From Pelomyxa schiedti (taxonomy: Eukaryota > Evosea > Pelobiontida > Pelomyxidae): 64,000 bases of DNA. The position numbers and the translations under genes were made by a program. The notes beneath the pieces are model-generated. The model made no database searches. It saw nothing but the letters and a program-made list of their open reading frames with translations, and had not been told where the DNA came from. This document shows, one piece after another, positions 32,893 to 45,109 of the stretch (its first letter is position 1; each line of letters begins with the position of its first letter). The stretch is taken from contig JAHLWZ010000275.1 of assembly GCA_020536535.1 (NCBI GenBank), positions 99,022-163,021 of the forward strand, in the 5' to 3' direction.

Positions 32893-34897
32893 ATGGGCAA
32901 CACCAACCGCGCCTCAACGTCAACGCCTTCCTCGGCCTCCTCGTCTTCATCAAACAACACTGGAATCTGCACGTCGCAGGGCGAGTGCGGGCACCCCTCG
33001 AAGGAGGGCGCAGAAATCGTAGGCTTCCTCAGCAGCTCGCGCGACGGGTGGGCGGCGGGGAACGCGTGGCGCCAGATCATGAGCGACGACGAGACGTCGA
33101 TGCTGTGGCTGGACCCCAAGGAGTGGGCGCGGCGGGCGCTGCTCGAGCGCGAGCCCGGCGACGCCAAGGGCCGCTCGGCCACGTACCTCGCGGCCAAGCT
33201 GGGGCTCGTCGCCTTCCTCGAGTTCTTCCTCCCGGCGTGGAGCGTCGCCGACGTCTCCAAGGGCTTCGGCAAGCACCGCGGCACGCCGCTGCACGCCGCG
33301 TGCAAGCACGGGCACCTCGACTGCGTCAGGGCGCTGCTGGCGCGGGCGTGCCCGCCGCACCTCATAGCCGACGCCGACGGAAAAACGCCCGGGGACCTGG
33401 TGCCCGCGGATTGTGGGAGCCGCGCCGAGATCCTGGCCGCGCTGGACGCGTACGGCGCGTCGCTTGATGTTCAGATGGAAACTCCGAGATGGAAGGCCGG
33501 CCGGCAGTTCTGTTCTGAGAAGCTCAGCTGCTGCATCGACAGGGTCCAGGCTTGCCCTTCGTTACATCACGACCAAATATATTTGTGCAACTGCAGAATT
33601 GAGCGCACTGATATGGGAGTAAATGTTAATGGGGAACCTGCTGTGCCGGTTCGTGCGAAGCCGCTGCGAATGGCGGAACCTGCGTGCACTGAGGGTGGGC
33701 AGCTGTCTCCACTTATATCGTGCTATCCCGCTCTTGTTGAATCCACTGCCCCTCCCCCCTCGTCATCAACTTCTTTGCTGAATCTGCCTGACAATTCGCT
33801 GGTCAAGATATTTTCTCTGTGCCGGCGATTTTGCCCTTGTGGTCATCATGCTCACGTCATTCGCGTAGCCAAACAATTGAGAAATACTTATCTTGCCTCC
33901 CCTGGCTACCCAACTACGCAGACACGGTGGAGTATGTATGATACTGTATACACTCTATGCACTTTAGAGATGGTTTGCAAGCGCTTTTGCTTGCCAGATT
34001 CATCAGGAAAATCACTACCAGAACAAACTGCTGAAGGCATTTGCAGAGAAATTGGCATAGTCAAACTTTCCATGGGAAAAAATTGGAAACAAGAGTTGAT
34101 GCTATCTGACATTGTCGCCCTTGAAATTGACCTGAGAGTTAGAGTTGACCTTCATACCCAGGCCTACGAACACAAAAATAGCACTGCACATAAGGAAATA
34201 ATCAAGCGTTGGGGAAAGCCAGATCCCATTCTTGCGGTGTTTTGCCTACTCCGCTGGCTTCTCTACAATTAACCAATAAAAACAGGGAAAAAAAGGACGA
34301 GACGCTATTAATAGCTGCTTCTCACAGGACACTCTTGCCCTAACTCCATCAGGATGGAAGTAAGACTCATATTGTGGTTTCTCTAATATGTCTTCAGGTG
34401 TGTTCAAGATTTATCCGTAGGGGATTGTATTATTTCTGAAAGTAACACCCAACGCAAAATTTCTAAAATTCTATCCTATTCCGTGCACGACCACTGCAAA
34501 GGGGCAATTATTGATGGAGTAAAATTAACCACCGGACATCCTGTAAGATTTACTCAGCCTTTCCAGTTTCTAACTGTAATTAGGTTCTTCATAATCGCGA
34601 GTGGATGCATCCATTTGAAATTATCACGGTGGAAGAAATGTATGTAGAGGCATGGTACAATCTAGAGCTTGAGGGGGGTCCATCACACAATGACCACTCC
34701 GTTTTATTATCGGCAGCGATTGGGTACTCAAATCAAAAGTAATTCTATTTGTAACCAACCACAAAAGGGCACCCACAGTTGTTGCATGTACACTTGGAAA
34801 AGACTGTGGGGAGAGAATCACATCAGGGTGGCCAAAGGCTGATGCTATGTTTGGCAGAGGTTACTGGTCCTACGTAACCGACCCACTTTCTGCTTGA
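32893..34897 (+). CDS. Ankyrin/F-box-like protein fused to a C-terminal Hint (Hedgehog/intein) domain
   Basis: Five exons (32893-34236, 34286-34359, 34398-34542, 34584-34723, 34768-34897) give about 610 residues with exact phases throughout. The first exon starts MGNTNRAS and carries ankyrin repeats (GTPLHAACKHGHLDCVRALLA). After a variable region comes an F-box-like patch, LLNLPDNSLVKIFSLC. If the 49-base intron is ignored, the frame stops at 34272. If it is removed, the frame continues as GKKGRDAINSCFSQDTLALTPSGWKCVQDLSVGD, KLTTGHPVLHNREWMHPF, EAWYNLELEGGPSHNDHSVLLS and VVACTLGKDCGERI. That is a full Hint domain: catalytic Cys, block B TxxH and the YNLEL strand. Hint domains cut themselves off at the Cys. 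First-exon DNA is very G+C-rich up to about 33480. Confidence 0.8.
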
Positions 34898-35156
34898 GGA
34901 GTATTTTTTGATTATTACCTGAAGCACCTTTATTAGCAAAGTACCAGGCGATTTCAGTTTGGCCCTGTATACAACCCCACCAATATTTAGTGTTTTTTTG
35001 CTTGAAGAAAAACCAACACATTTTCTTAATAATGACCCCCAGTTCATAAACCTGGGGGCAACAACACGAAAACCATCTTCAGGATGTTCCCTTACTGTTG
35101 GGACTGGAAGGTGCCCAACTTAGAAACAGAGAGAAAAAATGTGGTTTGGCACTCGC

Positions 35157-36413
35157 TTAGGATCTGTGTTTAACCTGAAATATTGGTGGGAATCTAATAA
35201 GGGGGATTAAATCACGCACTATGTATTTGTGGACATCAGAGACATCCTCTGATGTAAAGCGCAAGGGAACTTCTTCTACCCAGTCATGTGCTTCCTGAAT
35301 TATATTATGACTCTCCGTACCATCAGGGAATAGGGACAGAGAGTGCTCGATACTGGGTATTGTAATCAGTATGCAGCCTGGCTTGCAAACAGATTCGAAA
35401 ATGAATCTCCATGCAACCACTTGGCCTACGAGAGGGACAAACCACTCAAACACATTGTGCATTATGACCATGTCAGCAGATTGCAGCAAGGGTTTTTGGG
35501 TGAGTACATCTGCGTGAACCAGATGGATTCGAGACGACAAGAATGGAAATCCCCGGCTCACGATCGACTGCTGAAGGTCATAAAAGAATTTGTTCTTTTC
35601 AATCCCCACAATCTGTTGTGACTGTTTACTGGTGCTCCTTAAAAAAAAAAGTGAAGGTAGTCACACCTGAGATGCATTTGTATAAGCATAAGCGTAATAC
35701 AGAACAGCACCAAGCCTGGACCCCACATCCACAATGGTTTTGCCATTCCAGTTCTGTGTGGGACCAATAACCTGCGGTGAGAACATGAACCTCAGCTCCT
35801 CTCGTGAGGCACTGTGCGTGATGAAATTCAGCCTCCTTATTGTCCTCGACCCACAGCTCACACAAAAGAAGTACCCGTCGTCCCACTCCTCCTCCAATTC
35901 ACCCTCCCCCTCATTCTCATTCCCGTCACTTTGGCCGTCATCGTTTTCGTTAGTGTTCTCGGCGCCGTCGTCGTCTTCCACATTCTCATTTTCTTCTTCT
36001 TCTTCTTCTTCGTTCTCCTCGTTGTCGATGCCATTGTCATTGGCGTTGGCATTGGCATTGGCATTGGCGGCATCATCAGGGACGACATTGGCGAACTGGA
36101 CCTGCCGGGAGCCGCACGTCCCACAATAGTGGCGCGACAGCCCGCCCCTGCGGCACTCGCGGTCGACGTCGCTGTCCCGCGGGTACAGGAACGAGTCCAC
36201 GTGGATGGTGTTGCGGCGGCTGTACCCCGCGAAGTCGCGGGACCACCCAGGGGGCGCCGCAGCGCACCCCCCTTCCGCTGCCGCCCCGGGATCCTCCTCG
36301 TCGGGGGCCAGGGCCGACGCAGGCACGGACGCCCGCAGCCGCTTGGCTATCCTTGAGATCAGCTTGGGGCCCCCCGTGGGGCTCAGGTCTCCCCCCCGCC
36401 CGCAGTGCCTCAT
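35157..36413 (-). CDS. SAM-dependent methyltransferase with acidic insert, family unknown
   Basis: Two or three exons. Exon 1 starts MRHCGRGGDLSPTGGPKLISR and contains two zinc-knuckle-like pairs (HYCGTCGSRQVQF and FFCVSCGSRTIRR) separated by about 70 residues of Asn/Ala dipeptides and acidic runs (ANANANANDN, then poly-Glu). Next come IVDVGSRLGAVLYYAYAY (motif I), then VGIEKNKFFYDLQQSIV (motif II acidic Glu), RIHLVHADVL and ADMVIMHNVFEWF (motif IV region), ending with IPLIRFPPIFQV. The class I fold is clear; the substrate is not. The CxxC pairs may be one zinc ribbon interrupted by the acidic insert. First-exon sequence is G+C-rich. Confidence 0.75.
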
Positions 36414-36491
36414 CCCCCCCTGTCTTTCGCCTTCGGCTTTTTGGAAACGATGCGCTGGGTATAATAGATTGAAAAAAAAAAGGAACAACAG

Positions 36492-38993
36492 ATGATGAAG
36501 CGGGGCGGTGCAGCGGGACCAGGAGGGGTGTTGTTGCTGCGGCAGGCGGCGTCGTATAGGCCGGAGATATCGGGGGTGTCGGGATTGACGTGGTCGCAGG
36601 GCGAGTTGTTGTTGGACTCCTCTGGGCTGTTGTCTTTCTGCGTCCAGGGTCAAAGGAACCCAACGGTGGTTTTGTTTTGTTTTGTTATGTTTTTTACCAA
36701 TTGCAATCATATAGTTAAGTGTGGATGCCAAATTTATACGAACTTATGCGCAGGGCACGACAAGACCATCTGGCTTTGCTCTCAAACTCAGTTTATCCCT
36801 CCTCAGTTTGTGCTGGTTGTTCTTATTCCACGACAGCGTGGAATGATGGGTCCGGAGGCCCTGATATGGGTGCTGTCTTTACATTCGTTACTGCTGAAGA
36901 ACGTGATCGCGCACGTGATACACTTTGTGGTATAAACAGAATGCAGAAGGAAAAACCGCCACCCCCGAAACAGTCACCTCCGAATACCAGCCCCGTTGTC
37001 AAGAGGGAATACCCTACCCTGTCACCACCACTCTCACCACCTTCATTCCAGTCTCCAGTCCCTTCGCCCACACAAAACGCATCCCCACCACCTAGATTAG
37101 AGGTACCTCCACCAACTTCTCCACCAACATGCACCACCACAGCCACAACTTCTACAACCCCATCTTCCACGTCATCACCCACAAAATCAACGAGTTCGGT
37201 AATTCCGCCATGCTCAAGGGCGCCCCCTCCCCTTCCCTCTTTTCGGCTTCCTGATGAAGCGGCTTGCCAAGCCCTTCTGCAGTCCGACCCTGAACTGTCA
37301 GCACTGTACAATACACTTGTTGTTCGCACTAAAACACTGACTCATGAAGAATTCTGGGAATCAAGGTCTCGCATGTTTTCGCGACATGGTGTGGATTTCC
37401 ATCTGAACACATTTGTTCCACTTACGTCGTTCTACTGAAACCAACAACAGAGGGTAAGAGTAAAGGCTTAGAAAATGCAATGCTTGCAGATATTCGTCCT
37501 GACATAGTTGCATCAGATGCATGCAATAAACTAAGATACAGACTATCCCGACAAACTGTCAGAAATGTTTGTCAAGTCAAACTGCCTTTTACAAAGAGTC
37601 ACACAACACAAGATTTTTCTGGAGTACCCTTCTGTAAAAAAGGCTTATGATGAATATGTTCCAAATCAATACTCAGAGCAAGAATTTTGGGCTGGTTACT
37701 TTCAGTGCGCAGCATTTCATAGCACTGCCTCAGCACAGACGGATGTGCGACACTTCAATGAATGGTGCTTCACCACAGCCAACCTTTAACAGGGATTTGC
37801 TGGAAACCAGCGCATGCAAAAATTGCAAAGCATTTTTGAAATGTGTGCCAATAATGAAGAACGAGACCCACCTGTGACACAAAAAAAAATCAAGGTTTGC
37901 CACACTATTTGACAGTGACATTGAACAAAAGCCAGGGATTGGATCCTCAAGCTGACGTCTCTGGTGAAGAGCGGGCTGACGTTAATACAACAAGTACGTC
38001 TACCCTGAAGCTTGGACCTTCACAAACTTCTCTGGGTATTATCAGAAAATTTAATAGGTTCTGACTTTATGTGCCATTTTACCGAGTAACTTTTCTCAAC
38101 AGGCATGGTGCTTTGATTCTCGGTTCTGTTGACCTTCTTACTCCACCTGAAATAAGACCCAAGAATTTTGTGGCATCACAGACACCAACCACATGTATCT
38201 CGCTCCCTTTTATTGCTTTAATAGTTGTAGTTCATTTAAAATGTCTGTTATAGTGGCTCGACCACTTCCCGATGTTGTGCGGCTGAATGACTTGGATGAT
38301 GAATCCGGGCTGCCATTACTCCCGCTAAGCATTCAAGACCACCGAAGCTACTTTGAAAATCCAAACCAACCGGAACATGGGCTTGCAAAGGCACATGTAC
38401 TTAATCATCAGCAAATACAAGAAACCTTTCGCGCTATGGTACAACTCTTTAACTTGCCTGTTTTCTAAACTTCTTGTAAGACAAAAGATGCCGTCAAAAC
38501 ATGCCGATTAGCAGTCACAGGAGTACCAAAGACTGTAGTTGTGGAAGTTCTAAAAGACCTTGCTGGAACCAATGTAAAAAAAAAAGCAGCGGGAGTTACT
38601 TACTGACATATGATTCCCAGAAACACGAGGAAAATACCACGGCATCACAAGAATCTGTACCACAAGCTTCAATTGAAGCTGACCTTCGTTCCCTCTTTTC
38701 AACAGAATGTGAGTTACTCAGACATTTTTGGGCATGTTTCCCAACCGACTCCGCAGAGAAACGCTACAAGGTAAGGACCCAAATTTGCCAGCACTGCAGT
38801 CTAACAAGCTTTTTCTCAGAGACAAAGACTTGGTGATGTACTTTTGGTACATCAAAAAGACCTCATTCTAAAACGAGAGCAAGCTGCAGCACATCAATAT
38901 CCTCTGTTGGCACCAACTCTGGACCATTTGATTACAATGTTTAATAAGGCTATTGCGAAGAACAAGACTCTTCAAAATACTAGTAGCACTTGA
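36492..38993 (+). CDS. GTF2H1: TFIIH core subunit p62
   Basis: Multi-exon gene. The N-terminus (MMKRGGAAGPGGVLLLRQAA) is a divergent PH-domain region. Two BSD domains follow: ALLQSDPELSALYNTLVVRTKTLTHEEFWESR, and IFLEYPSVKKAYDEYVP with QYSEQEFWAGYFQ. Then VRLNDLDDESGLPLLPLSIQDHRSYFE, the conserved p62 middle segment, and ECELLRHFWACFPTDSAEKRYK near the end, finishing with LDHLITMFNKAI. p62 (yeast Tfb1) holds XPB, XPD and p44 together and contacts activators and XPC in transcription and repair. A Pro/Thr linker of about 100 residues before the first BSD is longer than in animals. Several introns are short and not all were placed. Confidence 0.85.
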
Positions 38994-39001
38994 ACACTGG
39001 A

Positions 39002-40077
39002 TCAATCTTGTGATTCTTTTACTTCCTCTACATCCTCCAAGTGCTCCTTTTCCGGCAATTGTACATGCCTGTCGCTTGCTGCTTTTTTACTGCCTCTACA
39101 CAAGCAAGGCTTCCAAAGTGCCAAACACATGAATGCGCACAGTACAGTAAGAACCATAACAAAAAGAAGTGTTCCAAATGATATCCCTTGTGGAATCGTT
39201 GTTGCCTGCGGTGGTAATTAGGAAGGAATAGAGTGGTAGCTAGGCAAAGTTTTCATACCCAAGTGTACTTCTGAGCCAATATTGAGGCTACAATTTCACC
39301 AGCTTTGCACTGAGTACCCTATGAAAGGTAAACTTAAGTTATAACAACCGCAACATACTGGACACATCAAAGCACTTGGGTTGGAAATTGTGGCCATGAA
39401 TGTATTGATTGTAAGCCCGGCATTTTCACACTGTGCACACGCACCCTACTGAGTTATTGAGTCAAAAGAAATGAGGAAAAAGTAAACTAACCATGGTACA
39501 GTAGCCAAGCCACTCGTAGAATAAAAATTGTGTCAGATTTTCAGGGTTAAAGACAGGAACTCCACAAACAGTCTCTGCCGTATCTACAGTTGGCACCTAG
39601 TGTATGTGAGTGTAGGGATGCCACTTTACAGAGGAAAACCTCAATTGGCACAGTACTTGTAGGGTCAACCCATAAAGTGAAGGGGTTGCACGGTGTTCCA
39701 AAAATACTTGTGTCAATAGACACACAAGTCCCAGAGTCAGTGAGTCCCTTGTTAGAATGTCAAATAGGGGTTTTCTTTGTGCTGAGTTGCTGTGTTTCTT
39801 TAAAAAAAAAAAACCTGTTGTTTTCTGCAGTATTTGCCAATTGGACAGTCGCAATTTCCTTGGCACTCCGAGCAAACACTATTCACACAAAAAGGCTGTA
39901 CACACGTGTAATGCATCACGTCAATCGAGTCCCATAACTCCCCCCTCAAAACACTAGTCTTAACAAACAAACCTTGCCAGAGACTGGCACGCAATCATTT
40001 GGCACACTGCATGCGGTGCATGTTACCAAACCAACCCACCACACAACACCAACCACTACTGGCAACAACACTTTCAT
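39002..40077 (-). CDS. Cysteine-rich single-pass membrane protein
   Basis: The start MKVLLPVVVGVVWWVGLVTCTAC is a signal peptide. The ectodomain is short and Cys-rich across small exons: CSVPNDCVPVSG, CVNSVCSECQGNCDCPIGKYC and DSGTCVSIDTSIFGTPCNPFTLWVD. A membrane span follows (ISFGTLLFVMVLTVLCAFMCLALW), then a basic/acidic tail CLCRGSKKAASDRHVQLPEKEHLEDVEEV, stop at 39002. This is type I topology. The stop lies only nine bases from the end of the TFIIH p62 gene, so the two converge. No known family. The pattern CDCPIGKYC recalls EGF-like or Dictyostelium-type surface repeats, but not enough for a call. Confidence 0.6.
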
Positions 40078-40323
40078 CACAAAGGAAAATGATTTCGTGT
40101 ACAAACACCTGTTTGAAAGAAAACTTCTCTGATCGGAGGAGATTGGCACCCAGAGTGCAGGCTCACTCTAAGTTGTTGTGAGACTGGTCTTGCAAAACAG
40201 AAAAGTGTGCATTTATTTTTTGTAACAAGGTGACGGTGCATTATCTGAAGGGTTTATATTACAGTTTGGGCTGGGCACTGAAGACCACAAATGGAGAAAT
40301 ATGGTGCACGAGTGCTCTTCTGT

Positions 40324-43300
40324 CTACTCACTGGATAGGATTTCATCCTCAGCAGCGTCCTGGGAGTTGATTTGTGAGGCACCAACATCATCCTGTGTCC
40401 CTGGGTCATCAAAGAACTCCCCAGAATTGTTTGTTTCCAGGTCCTCGCCAGTGCTGCTGTTGTTTGGGTTGCGCTGTGATGGCCTCCTAGAAGTGAGATT
40501 CTTCTTCACCGGTTGTGGGGCCGATACTGACACACTGACATCTTGTGATTGTGACTGGTCTTCATCATACCGCGGAGTGCGCCCACTTTGTGAGACTTCT
40601 GCTTCTGATTCCTGGTGATCGCCTGAGGTGTTGGTATTGAAGCTTCCTTCATTCAAGTCCCACTCTCCTGATACACTATTTACATTTTCCGGCTGTTGGT
40701 TATGGTGGTGAGATGTGGCAGCATTGTTCCCATTATTACCCCCTCTGGGAGGTTGCGGTGCTGGTGGTGCTGTTGTTGGTCCACCTGCTTTGGAGTTGCT
40801 TTTGTTTGTGGTTTGTTGGTCAGTTTGTGGAGCCTCAGTGGTTGCTTTGGTGTTTGTTTGTGTTACTGGAGATGGAATTTGTAGTCCTGATGTTGCCGGA
40901 GATGCAAGTGAAGTCAGAAGTGGCCCAAGAGCAGCTAATGCAGCTGAAGCCTGTGGAGATGTTCGGATGGCATTGGCTTGCTGTGCTTGAATGAAATTTT
41001 GAAGTTGTGTCTGAAACCAATTAGTTTTGTTGGTTTTGAACTTATGTTATGGGCATCTTTTTTGCAAATGATAATTACCCTCATTCTATCAGTAAGCTGT
41101 GCAACATTTTTTTGCAATTTGATCACATCTTCGGCTTGTTTCGCCATTTTTTCATCTTTAGACTATAATGCGTGAGGGGAAGGAAAATGTATTGCCGTAT
41201 TTAACCTGTAATTGCTTTTCAAGGAGAGAAATTTCTCTGTGTTGAATTGTTGTTGTACTCTGTAGTTTGAAGAACTCCTAGCATAACTTTAGTCTCCCAT
41301 GAACTTAACCTTATTTATGTACCTTCTCCATCATATCGATTTCAGCTTTGTGAGTACCAACTTCTGTTTGAGGTTATTCCATCAAAACGATAATAAATTT
41401 GAACACCATGTGCAAGTTGGGCTTCATGCTTAGCCTGTTGAGCAATATCAGCTTCAGCTGCCCTTGATGGCGTTGGGATAGTTGTAATTTCTAATAACCT
41501 TACTTCAACTTCGATTCAAGATCCGCAATGGTTTCTTTCGCCTTCATCAATTCTAATTTACTTGTCTTTTTCACTAAGAGATTAATAGTGAATACGATAG
41601 TTATTTGTGAGCAACCTCAGGTGGTAGTCTCTATAGATAATTTGAGTTCAACATTAATGAGAGGAAGATGAACCGATGAGGCTATGGCAAGTTTAGAGAT
41701 GGTTTCATCCTTTGATCTTGCCATTTGCTCTAGTTCTTTGATCCGTTGATCGCGATCTCGCAGTTGATCACTTGATGAGTGCTGCGCAGAACTTGAGTGT
41801 ACGTGTCCACCAGAGGAAGCTGTATTTTGAGGCACCGAGTCATCCTTAGTAGCCCTGGTCTTATTATTATATCCATCTCTAGAAGATTTTCCCTTGGAAT
41901 GCCGCATTGGGTCAGAGGAATTTAGTTGCTCCAACTCCTGAATTCGACTATCTCTTTGCTTCAACTATGGAAAATCAGTGCTAATTCTGTGGAGTAATGG
42001 ATAGTCGACCTGTTCTACAATAATTTGGTTGGTCTCTTCAAGATCTGCTATTCTTTGTTGCAGTTCCTCTGAGGTACTATTGAGTTGTGCTTTTTGTTGT
42101 TCCAGCTCTGCAATGGTATGTTGAAGTTCTTCTGTTGCTTCGTCATGTCGTTGGACTTGAAGTTGAAGCTGCTTCACATTGCTTTGCAATGCGGCCGTTT
42201 GTGCCCTATTCACATTAGTTTTCCAATGCGAATTGGATGGGGTTCTGCACTTATGCTGTTTAAGTTCCTCTTGTGCTGTTTGAAGAAGAACTCGAGTCTC
42301 AATCTTCTCTGCTTCACGTCTATTGAAGTCATCCCCCAAAGATGAAGATTGCTCCAACTAAGAAGAGTTGTAAACATTTAATTACCAACTACATGAGAAA
42401 ACCTGTTGAATCTCCACTTTTCTTGACAGGCTTTCAAATCCCTTCTGAAGTTGTGATATCTGTCTGATAACTATAAGACGAAAATTTCGGAAAATGACTC
42501 TTACTGCTGAAGATGTTGATTGCCTTTAGTAAGAGTTTCGATTTTGGCATTCTTTTTCTGAAGTTCGGCTAGAAAGAGTTAGCTGGGACTCTTCATTGAG
42601 AGCATCAAAAACCTTTTAGACGTTGTAGCTCAGCACTTTCATCAGCAAGAGATCCCTATAACATATTTATTTGAGGATATTTGTGTATTGTAGCACACCG
42701 GCTTTGATGGGGAAGAAGGTTGAGAAAGTTGCTGTCGCAAATTCTGAATAGTTTGGTCCATTGAACTTATTTGTGCACGCAACTCCTAACAAGAGTGAAA
42801 AAGTAGGCATGTTCTCGCCAGTAGAACCTCCTCTTTCCGTTTTGAGGCCTCCAAATTTGTTTTATATTCAAAAAGTTGCTCTTTGTACCTGGAAACCTGC
42901 CCACCTCTTGTTAAAAGAGGAAAAAGGGAAAATAAAAAGATAAACCACAAACCTCAGCTAGAAGGGAGGAAATATGTCGTTCTTTATCAATAACTAAATG
43001 TTTAAGCCCTTCTCCCACCTCTTCAACCTCTCTTGTAACTTCATGCCAAGAGCTCTTTTTTCCCAAATTACAAGTTAATATTAACACTATGAAGCGAAAA
43101 TGAAATATTACGCACGCCAGGGCGCTGGGTGCTCTGTTTTTGCAGCATGATGGATTGCTGCAGCACATCCAAGGCACAACACCGCGGGCAAAAATGAGTA
43201 CTCTGTCCATTCCAGCAGCAGTCAGACCCACCACCACACCCATTCCCACATTGACACCCACTAGTGCCATTAACAGCCTCCCCACCATTCGCAGTTGCAT

Positions 43301-43463
43301 CAAACCGTTGCGTCACATTTGGAGTTGCATTGACGTTGCAATTGGGACCAACTCCACGAGGAGGCGCCGGCCTAGGGGCCGACTGGGTGCCGCGTCCCAC
43401 AATGCTTCCTCGCGGAGGTGGTCTGTAGTTTTGTGGGGAAGTCGCTGTGCTGGTGGCGTACAT
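40324..43463 (-). CDS. Long coiled-coil protein with Cys-rich N-terminal region
   Basis: Many exons. The N-terminal part is Pro/Arg-rich and then has a Cys cluster, CQCGNGCGGGSDCCWNGQ with HFCPRCC, probably a metal-binding patch. A long coiled coil follows in pieces: EKIETRVLLQTAQEELKQ, ALQSNVKQLQLQVQRHDEAT, EELQHTIAELEQQ and SEELQQRIADLEETNQII. Further helical exons and MAKQAEDVIKLQKNVAQLTDRM come next. The tail is Gln/Ser-rich, GEFFDDPGTQDDVGASQ, ending in EILSSE. The start is taken at the ATG for MYATSTATSP, but upstream frames are open. Several middle exons at 42360-42960 were not joined. A structural role, for example at a basal body or the cortex, is a guess. Confidence 0.55.
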
Positions 43464-43801
43464 TCCAGTCGTAGTCCTGCTGCGCACTGTAGCGCCCCCG
43501 TACGGCCCACACGATGCAGCCCTGAATTATGGGTGAGATTGTTAGAGTTTGTCTTTAATATGGCCGTCCCTTTTTTGCGTTTTGGGTTGGTCGTTTGGTG
43601 GAAAAAAATGGAAGACGAAACAATTTTGAAACGGCGAAAGAAGGAACCGACTTGTTTAGTGACGTCCTCAATGCCCTAAGTGTCTCGACGGTGGCTGGCC
43701 CCGACATTCAACAAGGTCTTGTTTATTAGAAACTACGTGACTTGAAATCCTTCGCGAAAATCAAAAGTTCCGGAAAATTTTGGTTACTTGATGTTTTTTC
43801 C

Positions 43802-44919
43802 TTACGACCTCTTTCTTGCTGCCTCTGCTTCAGACAAGTCAATTTCTGAAACGTGATAGTCCATGGCAATAATTGACTGCATATTGGTGGGATCACGCAA
43901 TTTGACACCTTCAGGACAACCAGTGAGTTATGTTACAGCAACACCACATCTTCCTGGAATTAGGTGTGACAAACCTGTTGCACATTTGAAGAAACAGCGG
44001 ATTTCAGGTACTACTTCACATTTCTTTAGCCAGTCATCGGCAGTGATGATTCCATCGTTATTATCATCAGCCGCAGCAAAAATCTAATCAGGGTCAGGCA
44101 GGGAATGTGATTGGCAGTAGTAACCTTGTTAACCGTGTCCAATATCAGTGAGGAGCTGGAATCAACGTACTGCTGAGCACTGATAACTTATTAAGTGTGG
44201 TTAGGAGACTCCGTTATAAAATACTCCAAAGATACTCGCTTGATTTCTAATAATCTCCAAAGCATCAACACCGGGCCTATCTAGGAGAGATGCGAACTCA
44301 GTTTTTGCCAATCCCATCGTCAGAATGATTTGAGTGTAGAATATTGTTACATCGATTGAATGCTTTAATTCCTCTTTAGTAAGTCTCCCATCACCTTTGG
44401 CTGGTTACCGTAGAATTGAAACAGTTGAAAGAGGAACCATTTTTATCTGCGAAGTTGAAAGCTAGCATGGCCTTCTCCTTGGCATTACCATATGTAAGCA
44501 AGGACAACTATAATAAGAGTTATTTCAATAGCAAGTGCCGGCGAGGGGCTGTACCCCCGCAAATAAGCTCTCACGAGAAATCAATCCAGTATGCTCACTG
44601 TCAAGAAGGTGGAATACCATGCCATTGAATTCAACTTCTCTGATAGCAATACAGTCAGAGAAAAATCTCCTCACCTGCCCCATCAGCTTTCCAAACTTTA
44701 CCTCATTCAACTAACACCACGTAAATATATTTTGGAAGAAATAAAGGGGAAAAAAAAAAGAGGTAAGTGCCAATGGAAAGTCCCTCAAATTGAAGAAGCA
44801 CATAAGGAGGGTACATGTGATTCCCCACAGGACGCCCAGGCGTCATCCAATGCCCTTCTTTGTTCCTTGGTCATCCTGGCCCCTCTGGCCAAATCGGCCT
44901 TGGACACACTCTCACCCAT
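43802..44919 (-). CDS. EF-hand calcium-binding protein, probably N-myristoylated
   Basis: The protein starts MGESVSKADLARGARMTKEQR. Gly2 with Ser6 and Lys7 is a textbook N-myristoylation site. Exons then give LNEVKFGKLMGQ, EVEFNGMVFHLLDSEHTGLIS, AKEKAMLAFNFADKNG, KGDGRLTKEELKHSIDV, MGLAKTEFASLLDRPG and IFAAADDNNDGIITADDW, the last a canonical EF-hand loop. The end is IIAMDYHVSEIDLSEAEAARKRS. Overall length and layout resemble neuronal-calcium-sensor or calcineurin-B proteins, with some loops degenerate. At least seven short introns are needed. Recruitment of a target to membranes on calcium binding is the likely role. Confidence 0.72.
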
Positions 44920-45109
44920 CACTATACTAGTAAATAGTACCCTAGTACTTGATAGAAAATTAAATAGTTTCGCCTTGGGTGCCCCTTCTGCAACTTTTCC
45001 CCATTCCTAGAAGCATAAGATCGGCCCATCAAATTGGATCACGGACTGTCTGAGAACAGAGGGAGGCTCGCCCCATTGTGAACCGTGAATTGGGAATTGG
45101 GAATTGCAC

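Noticed and set aside
32950-33467. Long Arg/Ala-rich frames on both strands over the ankyrin region
   Set aside because: They result from high G+C; only the frame with ankyrin repeats has a recognisable fold.
35734-36356. + strand frames with poly-Phe and Ser runs opposite the methyltransferase
   Set aside because: They are antisense of the acidic insert; the methyltransferase motifs are on the minus strand.
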